DNA of 64,000 bases, taken from Larus michahellis (lineage: Eukaryota > Chordata > Aves > Charadriiformes > Laridae). The stretch spans positions 5,399,967 to 5,463,966 of the forward strand of contig NC_133917.1 in NCBI RefSeq assembly GCF_964199755.1. Direction: 5' to 3'. The number at the start of each line of letters is the position of its first letter. Position 1 is the first letter of the stretch. Shown here piece by piece: positions 10,901 through 23,600 of this stretch. The notes under the pieces were generated by a model. That model made no database searches. It saw only the letters and a program-made list of their open reading frames with translations, and was not told where the DNA came from. Position numbers and translations under genes: made by a program.

Positions 10901-12937
10901 GAAAAATGTTGATGGATCGCCTTTCTGCTGCTGTTGAGGAAGACGGGTTCTGCAGGGAGAGGTGCCTCCCAGGAGTGGGATATTAGAGGGGGATTAGTTA
11001 GGTACTGTGTTACGGGCTAGAGCACAAACTGGAGATACTTTTTTTCCCTTTCCTGTAGAAAGTTTGGTGGCTGTGTCAGGCTAGATGTTTGACTTGCAGA
11101 AAGCTAAGTTTAGGTGAGATTCATCCTACTGCCTAATGCTAAGCTGAACCACTTGCATCCCGTTTCACCCCAGGGTGCCTGGATGTGCCGCTAACAGGCA
11201 CTCACTTGTTCTTGAAATCCTCAACGAGGTCTTGCATGTTCTTCAGCTCCCCGTCCATGCGTCCTCTCTCGTTGAGCAGGTTGGCCAGCTGCCGTTTCAG
11301 GTTGTTGATGTAAGCCTCAAAGAGTGGGTCCAGGTTGCTTTTGCCCGAGTTGTTTTTTTGACCCTGGTCCTGTAGGAGGGTCCATTTGGTCTCAAGCACC
11401 TTGTTCTGCTGCTCCAGGAAGCGAACCTGCGCATTGGGGAGCAGAAGAGGCTTAGCAGAAGATACCTGTGAGCATGCTGGTGGCCAGGCGTCAGTAACTG
11501 GGACTGATGTGTAGCACAAACCAAGGAAATCCCAAACCAAGAGCATTAAATCTAGCTGTGAATATCCTCCAGATTATCTAGGGCCACGTTAGCCCATCCA
11601 GTAGCTAGGCAGTTCTGCCCTCAGTGGACGGTTCTCGTCAGAGACAATTTAATTTAGCAAGCCAATGAGCAATCATTAGAAAATGTGAGTTCAGCTCTTT
11701 CATTACTTGCTTTCTTTAACATCCTTTGGTTTTTCTTTCTTTGTAAGAGATATTTATCTTCCTTCATTAAAGCTAAGATCTGAGTACTACAGGTTAAAAG
11801 ACGAGTACTTAATTGCCTTTCCTTTTGCTCATATATACTACGTATTTACCCAAGTAGAAGCCAGGGAAGGACTTAAGTTGAGTCAATATACAAAGGACTT
11901 TAGCTTGCAGGCGAGAAAGCAATAAGGACTAATGCGTCTGCTGTGATTCCCCACAGAGAGCTGGGTTAAGCAGTGAGGTCTGGACCTGAAACTAGCCTAC
12001 TCCATTTGAGCTACTATTTCGTATTTTTCAGGCACAAAACCTGGCTCTAATCCTCTTACTACTAGTTTCCAGTCTAGTTTTCTGCCTTGTAACTGTTTAG
12101 AAGAATTTTCTTTTTTTGATTATTTTAATGAAGACACGCAGATAGGAAATATGCAATAGACTATAGATCTATGAAGTCATATTTTTGTAGCTGCAAGACG
12201 ATCTTGCCTCCCTCTCTGTCACGATTCCACAGCACGTGGCGAGGTCTCACCTTGTCAATGAAAGAAGCGAACTTGTTGTTGAGGGTCTTGATCTGCTCCT
12301 TCTCATCTTTTCGCACCTGATGGATGTTTGGATCTATCTCCAGGTTCAGTGGTGCCAGGAGGCTCTGGTTGACAGTCACTTCTTGGATAGTACCAACTCC
12401 GGGTGGGCCACCAACAAATCCTCCTGGGCTCCTGACACTACCCAGCCCTCCACTGAATCCTCCCAGCCCCCCTGTTCCGCCAAAGCCAAAGCCTCCACCA
12501 CCTCCCTGTCCACCACCAAAGCCAAGCCCACCAGCACCTCCACCAAAGCCATACCCACCACCTCCACCACCGAGACCAAGTCCAAGACCACCACCAGCTC
12601 CGCCACCACCAAGTCCACAGCCACCACCACCACCGCCACCTCCCAGGCCAGAGCCACCCCCAGCTCCACTCCCAAAAGCAGCTCGGAAGCTGCTTCCAAC
12701 ACCGATGGATATCCTCTTGCTACCACCAAGGTTGTAGAGGCTCCTGCTGCCAAAACCGCCGCCAAAACCACCACCACCTCCTCCTGTGAGCCTTCCAAAG
12801 CCACCTCCACCTCCTCCAGATCGTGCCACAGACATCGAGCTAAAGCCAGCCCTGTTGCTGCTTGGAAGAACAGCCGAGGCAGTGCTGTAAGACCTGCCTC
12901 CGCCTCCCGCTCTCATGCTGTAAGTTTGACGGTTCAT
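7999..12937 (-). CDS. Type II keratin B, complete (soft epidermal type, KRT5/KRT6-like)
   Basis: Nine coding exons: 12251-12937, 11206-11426, 10569-10629, 9977-10072, 9678-9842, 9431-9556, 8873-9093, 8719-8753 and 7999-8477 (TAA). They join in frame to 2091 bp, 696 aa. The start [12 protein letters not shown] was chosen because it lies after the TATA box and begins the keratin-like head; an in-frame ATG 39 codons upstream lacks keratin character. Head, residues 1-211, is rich in glycine loops with [16 protein letters not shown]. Rod, 212-526, has [19 protein letters not shown] at its start and [15 protein letters not shown] at its end. The tail has three perfect or near-perfect 30-bp repeats encoding a GGGGSGFxLG-type loop and a KRT5-like end ([16 protein letters not shown]) extended by about ten residues. 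Exon 2 is 221 bp, two codons longer than usual. The product should pair with a type I keratin in basal or suprabasal epithelium. KRT5 versus KRT6/75 orthology is not settled. Confidence 0.95.
8301..8390 (-). repeat. 30-bp coding tandem repeat in the tail of keratin B
   Basis: Three consecutive 30-bp units (8301-8330, 8331-8360, 8361-8390) are identical except for a few changes, and a more diverged unit precedes them. Each encodes ten residues of the glycine-loop type with one or two aromatic or aliphatic residues (GF.LG). Confidence 0.85.
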
Positions 12938-13017
12938 TGCAGCAGGAGAAAACGGCCAGGCACTGGCGAGAAGCGGCAAACGGGGAGTGCAGCTCTCTGG
13001 AAGGGGGTGCAGGATGC

Positions 13018-13106
13018 CCTTTTTATCCCTCTGGGGATCTGGGCTTGGTTGCATGGAAGTCCAGCGATCAATTTAGTGCCTTCATGGTTTTGACGTGCCA
13101 GGCAGC
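13018..13106 (-). promoter_or_regulatory. Promoter of keratin B: TATA box and GCTGCCTGGCACGTCA element
   Basis: ATAAAAAGG on the minus strand (13018-13026) lies about 85 bp upstream of the ATG. GCTGCCTGGCACGTCA (13091-13106) lies about 155-170 bp upstream and differs from the gene A element at only two positions. Confidence 0.65.
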
Positions 13107-15590
13107 CAGCTGTCTTATTGAAACGTGTTAAACACTGATTGCTCTCAAACACACCCGCTGGTGCGAATCTGCTCAGTTGGAAGAGTTATCTAACTCCCTG
13201 ATTTTTGGCAGGGAGAGCTGCAAAGCCTCCGTACGCCTGCAGAGATATATTATTTTATTTCCTAGCTGCGAAGCAAAAGAAAAGAAGTTTAAAAGGGCGA
13301 AAAAGGAGAAATAGCTACCTGATACCCCTGTGCTACTTATAAGGTGCAGTAGGTCAGCGTAGAACTTCGTGGAGAGCCCTCTGAATTAACTTGAGCGAAA
13401 GGCAGTGAGAATAAAATGGCTAAATCTGAACAAAAACACTTCATGGGGCATCTTCATCTGGAGGCGGAGTGTGGGTGGGATGCTCATGAGGCCTGACATC
13501 CCTTTCAGGGGTCTAATTTATCCAGTCTGCCCGTTCACAGCAGAGACCGTCTTTTTGAGCTGACTAGCTCAAAGAGGCCCTGATCCATGATTTTCCTGTG
13601 AGACGCTATATTTGAATGTCACCTCAAACTTTGGCCATTTAGTATTGGGTATTTAGTCTGGGGCAGGTTTCCTCGGCTTCCTTTCTATTGGCATCTCCAG
13701 AAGACAACCCCATCCCACCCAGAGGCGGGATGTCGTTGCGATGTCTCCAGCCAACTGGCAATGGGATCGCTGCATTTTCATCTCGATCTAAAAAACATTT
13801 CAATGAAAGAGGCAGATTTTTCTGAAAAACACTTTGCCCGGCTTTGTGGAACGGTAGTATTTGCGTGTTAACATTAAGACTTAATCAGTCTCGAGTTACT
13901 CGCTCTGATTTCTTGTAAAGACCTTTGAGTCTTTCTGTTCAAAATGTTGCCGAAAGCAAAGATTTAACCAGCATGAGAAATGCTCCCACAATTTCTCCTT
14001 ATTTTAATTCCTGGAGTCCTTGGGGAAAAGAGCAGAGTCGATAGGGTGTGGTGACATTTTCTGGCATCTCGGGCTTTGTGGAACGGCAATGTTTCGGGTA
14101 TTTTATCCTTTGTGTTGAGGAGCTCAGTTCGTTTTCAGTATGTTGCTGTCCCGGTGGCACTGCCCGTGCTGTGCGCGTGACTGGAGCTTAAACGTGTTTG
14201 CAGGACAGGACTCTACATGCCCTGCAAAATACATTGATGTGCCTCAGTGCTGAAAAACCATTAGGGACGAGCTAAAATTCCACTGGCATCGCTGGAAGAA
14301 AAATTAAGCAGGTGTTTTGTGTTCTACGGAACACAGACGACCAAATATCTGATTACCCTTGGGGAAATGCTGCCAGGCAGGCTCAGGCCGGGAGAGTTGG
14401 GTCACTCAAACAGAATTTCCCATTGCAGTGCGAAATTCCTGGTTGGTGCGGGTCGGCTCGCTTCTCTTTGGAAAAATGTTGGTCTGAATCTGCCTGGGAC
14501 ATCACTTGAAATTCATGAACGTCTATTGCCTTGATTATTTGCATGAAATTCAAAGCCTGGGTGCGATGGGAAAATGAGATTGTCTTCATGCTTTCTTGAC
14601 CCCAGAAAAGGCAGATTGTCCTGAAGCTGACAAACGGGTTCGGATCAGATATTAGAGCTGAATGAATGTAATGGGCTTAAAGGTGGGGCTGCCAACAAGA
14701 AAGAGGGAATTGTCATTTTGGCTCCCACACTCTTCTTCCTTCAGCCCACTGTCCACAAGGTATGTGAGCGATGCAAAGGCTGGGTGAAAGATGCACCGTT
14801 TCTTCACCGGGCTGGTCTGATGTGTGGAGGAGCTGAGGTCTGTGGGCTCCGCACCCAGCGGCAGATGTGGTATTTTGCATCTGTCAGTTTGGATCAACCC
14901 TACTAGACTCTGTCCGTCTACCAAGGGGCATGTCCAAAGTGACACCAAGCAGGGTTTGGCCTGCAGACTGCCCCCAAAAACGTACTCCTGGCCTTTTTTC
15001 TCTCCGAAATAGTCTGATCTGCACGAACGTCTTCAAGCAGGCAGCAGAAAACATGGGTTTTGCAATACTCGGGGGTTGAGAAGGGCAGGGATGATTAAAG
15101 GTATTCTTCCAGAAATGCAAGAGCTGCTGGGCTGCTTTGGTACCCTGGGGAGCCGGCTGGGTTTTGGTGCGCAGGTATTGTTTTGCAGGGAGGTGATCAA
15201 CATAAATTATGAGCTGTTGGGGCACTGGAAGCTTCTTGTTTGGGTGTTTCTGCTGGATATTTACATACAAATGAGATGAAGTCCGAGTCCTATGCATTGA
15301 GACAGAAAAGATGAAGATAACCATTTCAAAAAACATCCTCTTGGGGTGGGTGGGTTTTGCCTTCTCAGCAAGGGCTGATCCATTTGGCTTTCACCACCAC
15401 CCCCAAGCCCAGGTAGTGCGTCTAAGGCACATCATTTATTAACAAATATTTAGTGATCTGCACTAAACCATCTTGCTTTCCATCAGGAAAGCGCTGCAGA
15501 TGTGGGGAACCTGAGCCCACCATGCTCTCTGCTGGGAGAGGAGCAGAGGCAGATGCTCGACCAGTGGGAACCAGTGGTGGGTTCGTCACC
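13107..15590. other. Intergenic DNA upstream of keratin B
   Basis: No gene is recognisable. A short block around GGCTTTGTGGAACGG occurs near 13841-13855 and again near 14069-14083, a local duplication about 230 bp apart. Confidence 0.5.
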
Positions 15591-15938
15591 ATAGGATCAT
15601 AGAATGGTTTGGGTTGGAAGGGACCTTAAAGACCATCTCGTTCCACCCCCCTGCCCTGGGTAGGGACACCTCCCACCAGCCCAGGTTGCTCCAAGCCCCG
15701 TCCAACCTGGCCTTGAACCCCTCCAGGGACGGGGCAGCCACAGCTGCTCTGGGCAACCTGGGCCAGGGGCTTACACCCCTCAGTGAAGAATTTCTTCCTG
15801 AGATCTCACCTAAATCTCTCCTCTTCCTGTTTGAAGCCGTTACCCCTCATCCTGTCACTGCATGCCCTTGTAAAAAGCCCCTCTCTGGCTTTCTAGGTGG
15901 CCTCTTCAGATACTGGAAGGGGCTCTGTGGTCTCCCCA
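15591..15938 (-). mobile_element. CR1 LINE 3' fragment
   Basis: Minus-strand CR1. It begins at its 3' end with the reverse complement of the terminal CTATGATCCTAT motif, then the CR1 3' UTR (AGAATGGTTTGGGTTGG, GGGACACCTCCCACCAGCC). It fades at about 15938 after GGTCTCCCC. It is 5'-truncated, non-coding and lies about 1 kb downstream of the gene C polyadenylation signal. Confidence 0.9.
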
Positions 15939-16969
15939 TCATGCCGGCGTGGCCCGACCGAGCCCAGCAGGGTGGTTGAGCTCATCCTGCAGCCGTGGAG
16001 AGGTTGGGGCAGACAAGCTGTGAGTCAGCAGCGAAGTCTAGGAAGCCGAGTGGGACGTCGGGGAATAAATTACAACACGCGGTCCTCGGTGTGGCTTTCA
16101 CGGGGTGGATAGACCTGCCCACACCCCGGGCTGCTTCCAGCCTGGGTGAGGAGAGACGGGTTTCTCCGAAGGGCAGTTCAAAGCCAAGTTGTCTTGGGGG
16201 CTTTCGGCTGCACCCAGGGGAGCCGTGGGAGAAGACGGGGATGGGCGGCTGGTTTTCCCAGCATCCAGCTGCCCCATCGCAGCCAGCCCTTCCCAGCCGT
16301 GCCAGAGAGACCTTGCGGTGCGTCACCGTCCCTTGGAAAGTGGGGACCCTCATGGAGGAAAGGGAGGGGGCGACCCGGTCTCACCTGAATCCCAGTCCCC
16401 TAAACTGGTGGGAGAGGGTTTTGTTGGGGGACGGATCCCCGGGCACATCTGCTGCTCTTCATGGTCTCCCCGTGTTTTGAGGCAAGTGGGACTTTCGAGG
16501 CAGAAAAGCCCTGATTTTGGGAAACTACACTTTTCTCTTGCCGCCTTTTAAAATTACCCGACTCTTGCGGAAGGGTTTCAGGGGTGGGGTGTGGGATTTT
16601 TTTTTTTTTTCTTTACCTGAGCTGGTTCTCACTGATTTCTTTAAACAAATCTTTTTTTGTTCTGCCTCCAGAGATCCCAGACAGTGTGAGAGATCCCGAG
16701 TGAGTTACGCGTCCCACGAGGGGCTAAATATCCTGCTTTGCACCGCGTTTCCAGACTTCCTTGTGGCCACGCTAATCTCTGGATGGAATAAAGGTATGCA
16801 AAAGCACAGCAGGGAGACAAAGTCTCAAAAAAACTTTGATAAAACTCTACTTCTTGCAAACTCCCCACCCCACCCATTCGGAGCTTCATGTTTGAGAAAA
16901 TATCTCTGCTTTTGTAATGTCAGGGAGGGAAATGAAACCCGTGAAGCAAAGCATGAATTATGCATGTAG
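15939..16969. other. Intergenic DNA downstream of keratin C
   Basis: No gene or repeat is recognised. The open frames on the plus strand (for example 15995-16480) have no family signature and overlap others on the opposite strand. Confidence 0.5.
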
Positions 16970-16975
16970 TTTATT
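16970..16975 (-). promoter_or_regulatory. Probable polyadenylation signal of keratin C
   Basis: AATAAA on the minus strand inside a context (CCTTCAATAAACTACATGCA) closely matching the presumed 3' ends of gene D (37955) and, less closely, gene E (49197). It predicts a 3' UTR of about 690 bp. A second AATAAA at 17604-17609 lies only about 50 bp after the stop and could give a shorter transcript. Confidence 0.65.
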
Positions 16976-17659
16976 GAAGGTACAGCTGAAAGTTTGGAGT
17001 AAGCGAAGGATAATCAACTCTGTTCACTTACACATTAAAAGCATTAAATCCGTCTATCTAGTACACACACAGGAAAAACAACGCATGCATTTAACTACAG
17101 AAATATAAGGTGCTCGTTGGTGTGTAATTAGAATCTGCTCTACCAAACCTGGTGTAGCAACTTGGACCAATTTACATAAGCATTACCAACCCTCTCGTAA
17201 ACAGGAAAAATTGGATTTTCTGGTGTCATTAAAGAAGTTAAATAATAGCTGCAGCCACAATTAAAACGTGGCTTCTCTCTCTGAAGTTGGGATGACCAAA
17301 TTTTTCATCCTTTTGCAAGAGCTGCGTTAGGGAAAGAAAATCCCTGCTGAAAAGGGGTCAAGGAGAGAAGATTGATTTAAGAGCTGAGATGACGTGTGAA
17401 GGCAGGTACGGACTCTATGAAATGAAACTGTCGCTTGGCTGAGACCGTGGGGTCCAAGAAGGGACCCCAAAAAGGACGTGCAAGAGAAGGTGGGTTTTGA
17501 TCATGCAAAGGGTTTTGGGCAGAGCGACTTGCCTAATCGTGTGGGCACGGGCAGTGCATGGTTGTGTGATCCCTATAGCTGTTGGAAGGAAGGGGAATAC
17601 TGTTTTATTGCAGAAATGCTGATTATTTTAAAATACGATGTGTCGTTGCCCTCCGGTCT

Positions 17660-20600
17660 CTACCGGGTTGTTCTGACCACCCGCACAGCTGTGCTGTACC
17701 GGCTCCCCGCGCTGCAGACCCCAGCCCCGGGGATGATGACGGCTCCTGGGCTGCACTGCTCCATGCCGGCGCACACCACGTTGCCCAGGTTGGCCACCCC
17801 AGGGGCGCACTGGACCCCCTCAGCCCCGGGGATGACTTCTCGCCCCATGCAGCTGACGGCGCTCCTGGCCCCAAATCCGCCCCCCACCCTGGGGAGACAA
17901 TCCATGCTCCGGGTGCTAAAGCCAGTGCCGCTGACGCCGAAGGAAGAGACCACCCCTAACCCCCCACCGGCCCCTCCGGTCTTGACGGTGCATTTGCCTC
18001 CCATTCCAGACAGGGATCGGCACTCCCCGACGGTGCCACCACCGCTGACCACGGCTGTGGGAGAAAAACAGGCTCAGTCACTCCCGGAGCAGCTAAAGCC
18101 CATCTTATAAGGAAACTTATAAGCTTAAAAGACCTTTAAGGAAATTAAGGGGATGCTTCATTAGCTTACCTACGCTCACAGGGTTGCCGGTGCATATCCT
18201 GTTAAGAAAAGAAATGTCTCAGGAATGTATTTAGGGAAATATTCCTTCAAATACACAAGCGAATAGAGGTGCTGCCAGCCATCGCCTCCCGAGAAACACT
18301 GCAGGCATTTCAGCTTTTCTGTGCACCCAGGCGTCGGGTGCTGGTCCCAGTTGCCCACTGAAGCGCTGCAGGGTTGGACCCCCAAATCCCACAGGCATCT
18401 TAATATCCCGTCCTCTCCTTGTACCCCAGGCAGGAGAGCTGACTGTAGCACGCGCAGTGCGGTGTGATCCCGCTGCCCTGCGAGGATGAGGAGGAAACGG
18501 GGGCAATGCTCCCCTCTGCACCCACGGGGAGAAAAGGGGCGATGCTCCCCTCTGCACCCACGGGGAGCTGCCTCCACCCAGCATCTCCCCCTGCCTCTCT
18601 CTCCCCCTGTTGGGTTTTGCCAGCTATCGTGACAAGGGATGCTCCTACCTGCTCTCTTCTCCTTCCAGCAGTGTCCTGTAAGTGGCAATCTCAATGTCCA
18701 GGGCCAGCTTGACGTTCAGCAGCTCCTGGTAGTCCCTCAGCAAGCATGCCATCTTGTCCTTGGCTTGCTGCAGTGCAGTCTGCAGGTCGATCAGCTTCTG
18801 GCGGGCATCTTTGAGGGCACAGTCGCCCCGCTGCTCAGCGTCGCAGATGGCCGTCTGCAGGGCTGCGATCTGTGGACAGGAACGGGCGAACAGGTGGCCA
18901 GTGGTGATGTTAAGAGGTATCTCCACAGGGTTGCTCACGTACCCCCTTGGTTTTCAGCTAGGAACTGCCAGAGAGCCTGGGTTTAGGCCGGACACGTGCG
19001 ATGGCCAAGCTCTCTGGGGTGAAGGGGAGGGGACCTGTTGGCTGCACCCCAGTAGAATGATACAGCAAACGCTTTCTGTTGTAGCCAAACCAACTGGCTC
19101 CTGCTTATTTGCCAAGTGAGACATAAATCTGATTCTTTGTGTATTGACAGCAGAGGAGAAGCCACAAACACAGGCTTAAGCTGGGGTTGGGGCATTCTTT
19201 GCATCTCAACAGGGTGAGAGCTGGTGAGGACGAAGCCCTTCGCGTGCCCCGCTGCCCATGCAGCCTTCAGCCCTTCATCCTACCTGTTTCTTTACGTTAT
19301 CCGACTCGCACTGCAGCTTCTGGATCATCCGGTTGAGCTCGGCTATCTCGCTCTGGTTGTTTCGCAGGTCATCGCAGAACTTGCCCCTGCTGCTGTGGAG
19401 CTCCTCCAACTATTGCATGAGAAGAGGGTGACGTTAATGTGCCCGAATCGCCCCTTCCAGGGAAGGTGGCGACTCTCCAGAGCCGCACCAATGTCGGTGC
19501 TCCCGGGGAAGCACCCAGACGTGACCTCAGCCCAGACAGGGTGACAGTCCCAGGTAGGTCCCGAGCATTTGTCCTTTGGGCAGGGGATGGTGTTCCTGAT
19601 GGCTGTGCACAGAGGAGACCTCTCTGAAGGAACTCTGTGCACTGGTTTTACAGAAAAGTCTTAAAACACAGTTTTAAGGGTTGTTGGCGGTTTTTTTGGC
19701 ATGACTTTCTTTAGCAAACTACAGTGTATGTGCGCTGTGGGGTGGGTTTAAGTTGCGTCATGGAGGACAGAAATGGTCCTCAGAGTTTTGTTGGCCAAGG
19801 GGTTTCATTGCCATCTGTGCTGGTGGTGTGAATACTCACCCTGGTTTGGTAAAAGGCCTCCACTTCCGCCTTGCTCTTCTGGGCAATCTCCTCGTAGCAG
19901 CACTCAACGCTTTTGATGATGCCCTCCATGTCCAGGTCCCGGCTGTTGTCCATTTGCACGATGACAGAGGTGTCACACAGCTGGCAGTCCAGCTGAGCTC
20001 TCTCCTGCAAGGCCCACCACGTGTCAGTCCCTTTCCCTCAACCAGCCCAAGCCAGGCACGGAGGAACCCCTGGCAAAGGGGGGGTCTGGTGAGAAGGTGC
20101 AGGGTTGGGGGAGGTTCTCCCAGTAACGCCCAACTAGAGCGTGGGGTTCTCCAGCTAGAGTTCCCAGCAAGAGCTGGCTGCTGGGACCTGTTTTGGTGGC
20201 ACAGTATGGGATTGCTGCATAAAATTCCCTAAGGAAGGGTGGGGAATCCCAGCGGAGCAACTCGCTTTGATGCAACTCGGTGTTCCTGGCTGCGTCAGCG
20301 CTTTTGGGGGCTGTGGTGCCCCCGGGGGCAAGTGCTTTGGGCCCCATTGCCCACAGGCTGCTGGGAGGCGTTTGGGCAGGAAGGGTGTGTGTTTGGTGGA
20401 GAACTTGCTACATTTTAGCTGAAAGTATTACTTTCGCCAAAATATTTTGACTAATGTAGTTTAAAAAGTGAAGTACTAAAAATATTTGGGTTCTGAAGAC
20501 TGAGATGTTTCAGCAGTTCCCAGAGGTGGTTTGGCTGAGAATTTGAGGGGCTTTTTCATGCAAAAGGTCCCTCGTTTTTGCAGCCAGCAGTATGGGAGAC

Positions 20601-23600
20601 AGCCAAGAACGCCCTTTGCCTTCCCAAAGTGTGCGTAACTGTGTTGTTATGGAAGAGATGCAGATTTTTGGGATGCAATTTCAGGATTTTCAGAAAAGAC
20701 ACCCTTCCCTGCGTTTAGTTTTGGTGTAAGAGCTCAGGGGGCAGCAGATGATGCGTCGTCCCCGGGGCAGCAGACGGGGGGCCGGGGGCTCTTACCTCCG
20801 CGTAGATGCACTTCAGGAACTCCAGCTGCTGCCGCAGGAGGCCCACCCTCACCTCCAGCTCCTCCTTGGTCAGGTAGAGACAGTCCACGTCCTGGAGAGA
20901 CACCGGGTGAAAAGAGGTGGAGAAAGGAGGACTGTGGCAAAGCCCATGTTTTCTGTTAGATTTGGAGGAAGCCACACCATTTCCAGCCCTCAAGATTATC
21001 TGGGCTTGTGTTGCGTGTGCTTACAACCTAATGGGCGTTCCCCAAATTCATTGCATTACGTCTATTTTTGGGCTACCCAATGAGGGCTCAGGCAGCGTCG
21101 TGGTGCCAGGACCCCCCCATTTCTCTCCCTGGCCCCATACCTGGGTTTTGCCTGGGCAAAACCCCCCACTCTCAGCTGGTCTTGTCGGTGTTGTCCCTAG
21201 TGCGACTCACCTTCTTGAGGACCACAAACTCGTTCTCTGCAGCCGTGCGCTTGTTGATCTCATCTTCATATCTGCAGGAGGAAAGGAGAGGGGTGGGATG
21301 CGGAGCCCCGGGGGGTCCCGTCCCCACCACCCGAGCAGCCGGTGCAGAACATGGGGAGGGTGAGTAAAACCAGAGCCTCCCCCTGTTCACTGTGTCCCTC
21401 CTTTGTGATTTTTGCTTTGGTGCTTTTTCTCTCCTCCCCACCGGGTTTTGTTCAGCAGTTTTAAATAGTCCACACCAGCAGTATCGGTGGCTGGAGTGAG
21501 ACGGCAGTAAATCAGGCCAAACCACTAGAAATGCAAAACTGTGTAGCTCAGCCGAGGGCTTGGATTGCTGCTTCTAGCCCTGCTGCTCTGTGTGATGTTT
21601 TTCTGAAGCATCCAGGACTTTGCTCTGAGTGTTTGTGGGGAGACTGTGGCCAAAATGCCCCAAGGGAGGTCAGGAGTTGAGCAACCTTTGAAACTCCCAG
21701 GTGCGAAGGGAATGAAAGCCGGTGTGTAATGGCCAAGTAATTGGGGCTCGGGAGAACTTTCCCAAGATGAGTCTGACCTCCCGGTGGTGGCTCCGCAAGA
21801 AAGAGCGGCTGAGACGCTTGACCTTAACATCTCTGGAGAAAGGACTGCTCTTTGCCCCTGTGCTTTATACCACCAGCCACCAAGCGTCCTGGTTTGTGGC
21901 TTAGCAGAGCTCACGGGGAGCCATTAAGGAATATCTGCAGCTTAGATTAAAAACCCAATTCCCTCTGGGAAGAGAGAATGAACCCCAAGGGAGACGCTGT
22001 GGATAAAGCGTGGGGTGAAGAAAAATAGGCTGAGGGTTTTGTGGGAACGGATGACACTGGGGACAGGAGATTTGAGGGGAGCCACAGGCACAGATGATGT
22101 GGGAGATTTGATAGGGCGAACCGGGGCGGTGTGCGGGAGCGTTAGGGAGAGGGAAAGTGGTTCCCTGTCCCTCTCCCTAAGGAAACACTGTGGTTGAAGA
22201 GCTCTCCCAGTCCGTCGCCAGCATCTGAGGTGCAGCCGTGGGACCCCAGTACGGGAAACCAGCCCAGGACCGGTGTGCCCTGCCCTGCTCCACTCCCTGT
22301 GCCCCAGGTCTTGGGCCCATCCAGTGCGATTGCGTTGGCTTTGTGCTCAGAAAAGCCACGCCGGGCCAGCAAACACCCCGGTCTGCACCTTCTCCCCGCG
22401 TACGACTTACTTGCACTTGTATTCTTGAACCAGGTCCCTGAGGCACCGCTCCTCGTTCTCCAGCCTCTCCCGCTCCCCCAGCACACACTCCAGCTGCTTC
22501 CTCAGGTTGCAGATGAAGTTCTCGAAAACGGGCTCCAGGTTTCTCCGGGAAGCTGGCAGGACATACTGCTGCAGCAGCTCCCACTTGGTGGTCAGCACCT
22601 TGTTCTGCTGCTCCAGCAGCCGGACCTGGGGAAGGAAGAGATGCAAGAGTCATGCGACCCCCCCCGTCTTGTCCCACGCTTTGGGTTCCTCCACTTCCAA
22701 AAGGGAAAAATAAAAACAAAATCAGAAATGTGAGCGGTTAAGTGCTGATTTCTCAGTGAGAACAGCATCTTGTGTGAGCTAAAGCCGGTCCCAGCCAGGA
22801 CTCGTCTCACAGGCTGAACATGGCTGCGTTTGCTCTGTGTCGAGGCCAATCATGGGTTTGACCAAAGCACAGCTCAACCCAGCACCACCTCTTCCCCCGC
22901 GACAGCTGCCTGGTGGAGGATCCACTGCCTCCCCGATGGGCTGATTACGATAATGAGTCTTTCGCGGCACTCAAAGCTCCATCCAGGATCTCATTTGAAT
23001 GCATCTAATTAAGTTATCATGCCTTTCGCTTCTAGATTAAAGAGCTCTCTAGTACTTGAGAACCTTTATGGATCATGAATAAGTCATTTTTCAAATGGGA
23101 GGAAGCCGAGCAGCTTCTTTTGCGTGGGTTTGGTTTTTCCAGCTGCAGAACAACTCACAAGGAAAATCAAGATCAGAGAGAGCAAAAGTTTCTCTGCCGT
23201 TTGAAAAATCATTTCCTATAACACATCTCTAAACAGTAATGAAAACCCTTAGGCTTAGCTAAGAAAACAAGGATAAATTACAGCTGTTTAGGAAATCACC
23301 AAACCATTTGATACATGAAGTGGAGGAACAGAGACGTTCATAGGATCATAGAATGGTTTGGGTTGGAAGGGACCCTAAATGTTATCTTGTTCCAACCCCC
23401 CTGCCCTGGGCAGGGACATCTCCCACCAGGTTAAAATTGTACATCTCATTTTAGCTAGAATGTCCTTCTACATCTCCTTGACGAAGTGCTCAAACTGTTC
23501 TAAAGATGCAGACGTCCCTTGGGGTTTATAGAGGTGTGATAGCAACGTCAGACTATACATTTGTAATAAAGCTTCCTATTTTGCCTTTTTACATTTCTGT

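Noticed and set aside
12236-13093. 285-codon plus-strand frame rich in Thr/Ser/Pro opposite exon 1 of keratin B
   Set aside because: It is the antisense of the glycine-rich head. The minus strand has the conserved keratin motifs and splice sites.
17478-18110. 210-codon plus-strand frame
   Set aside because: It is antisense to exon 9 and the 3' UTR of keratin C and lacks any family signature.
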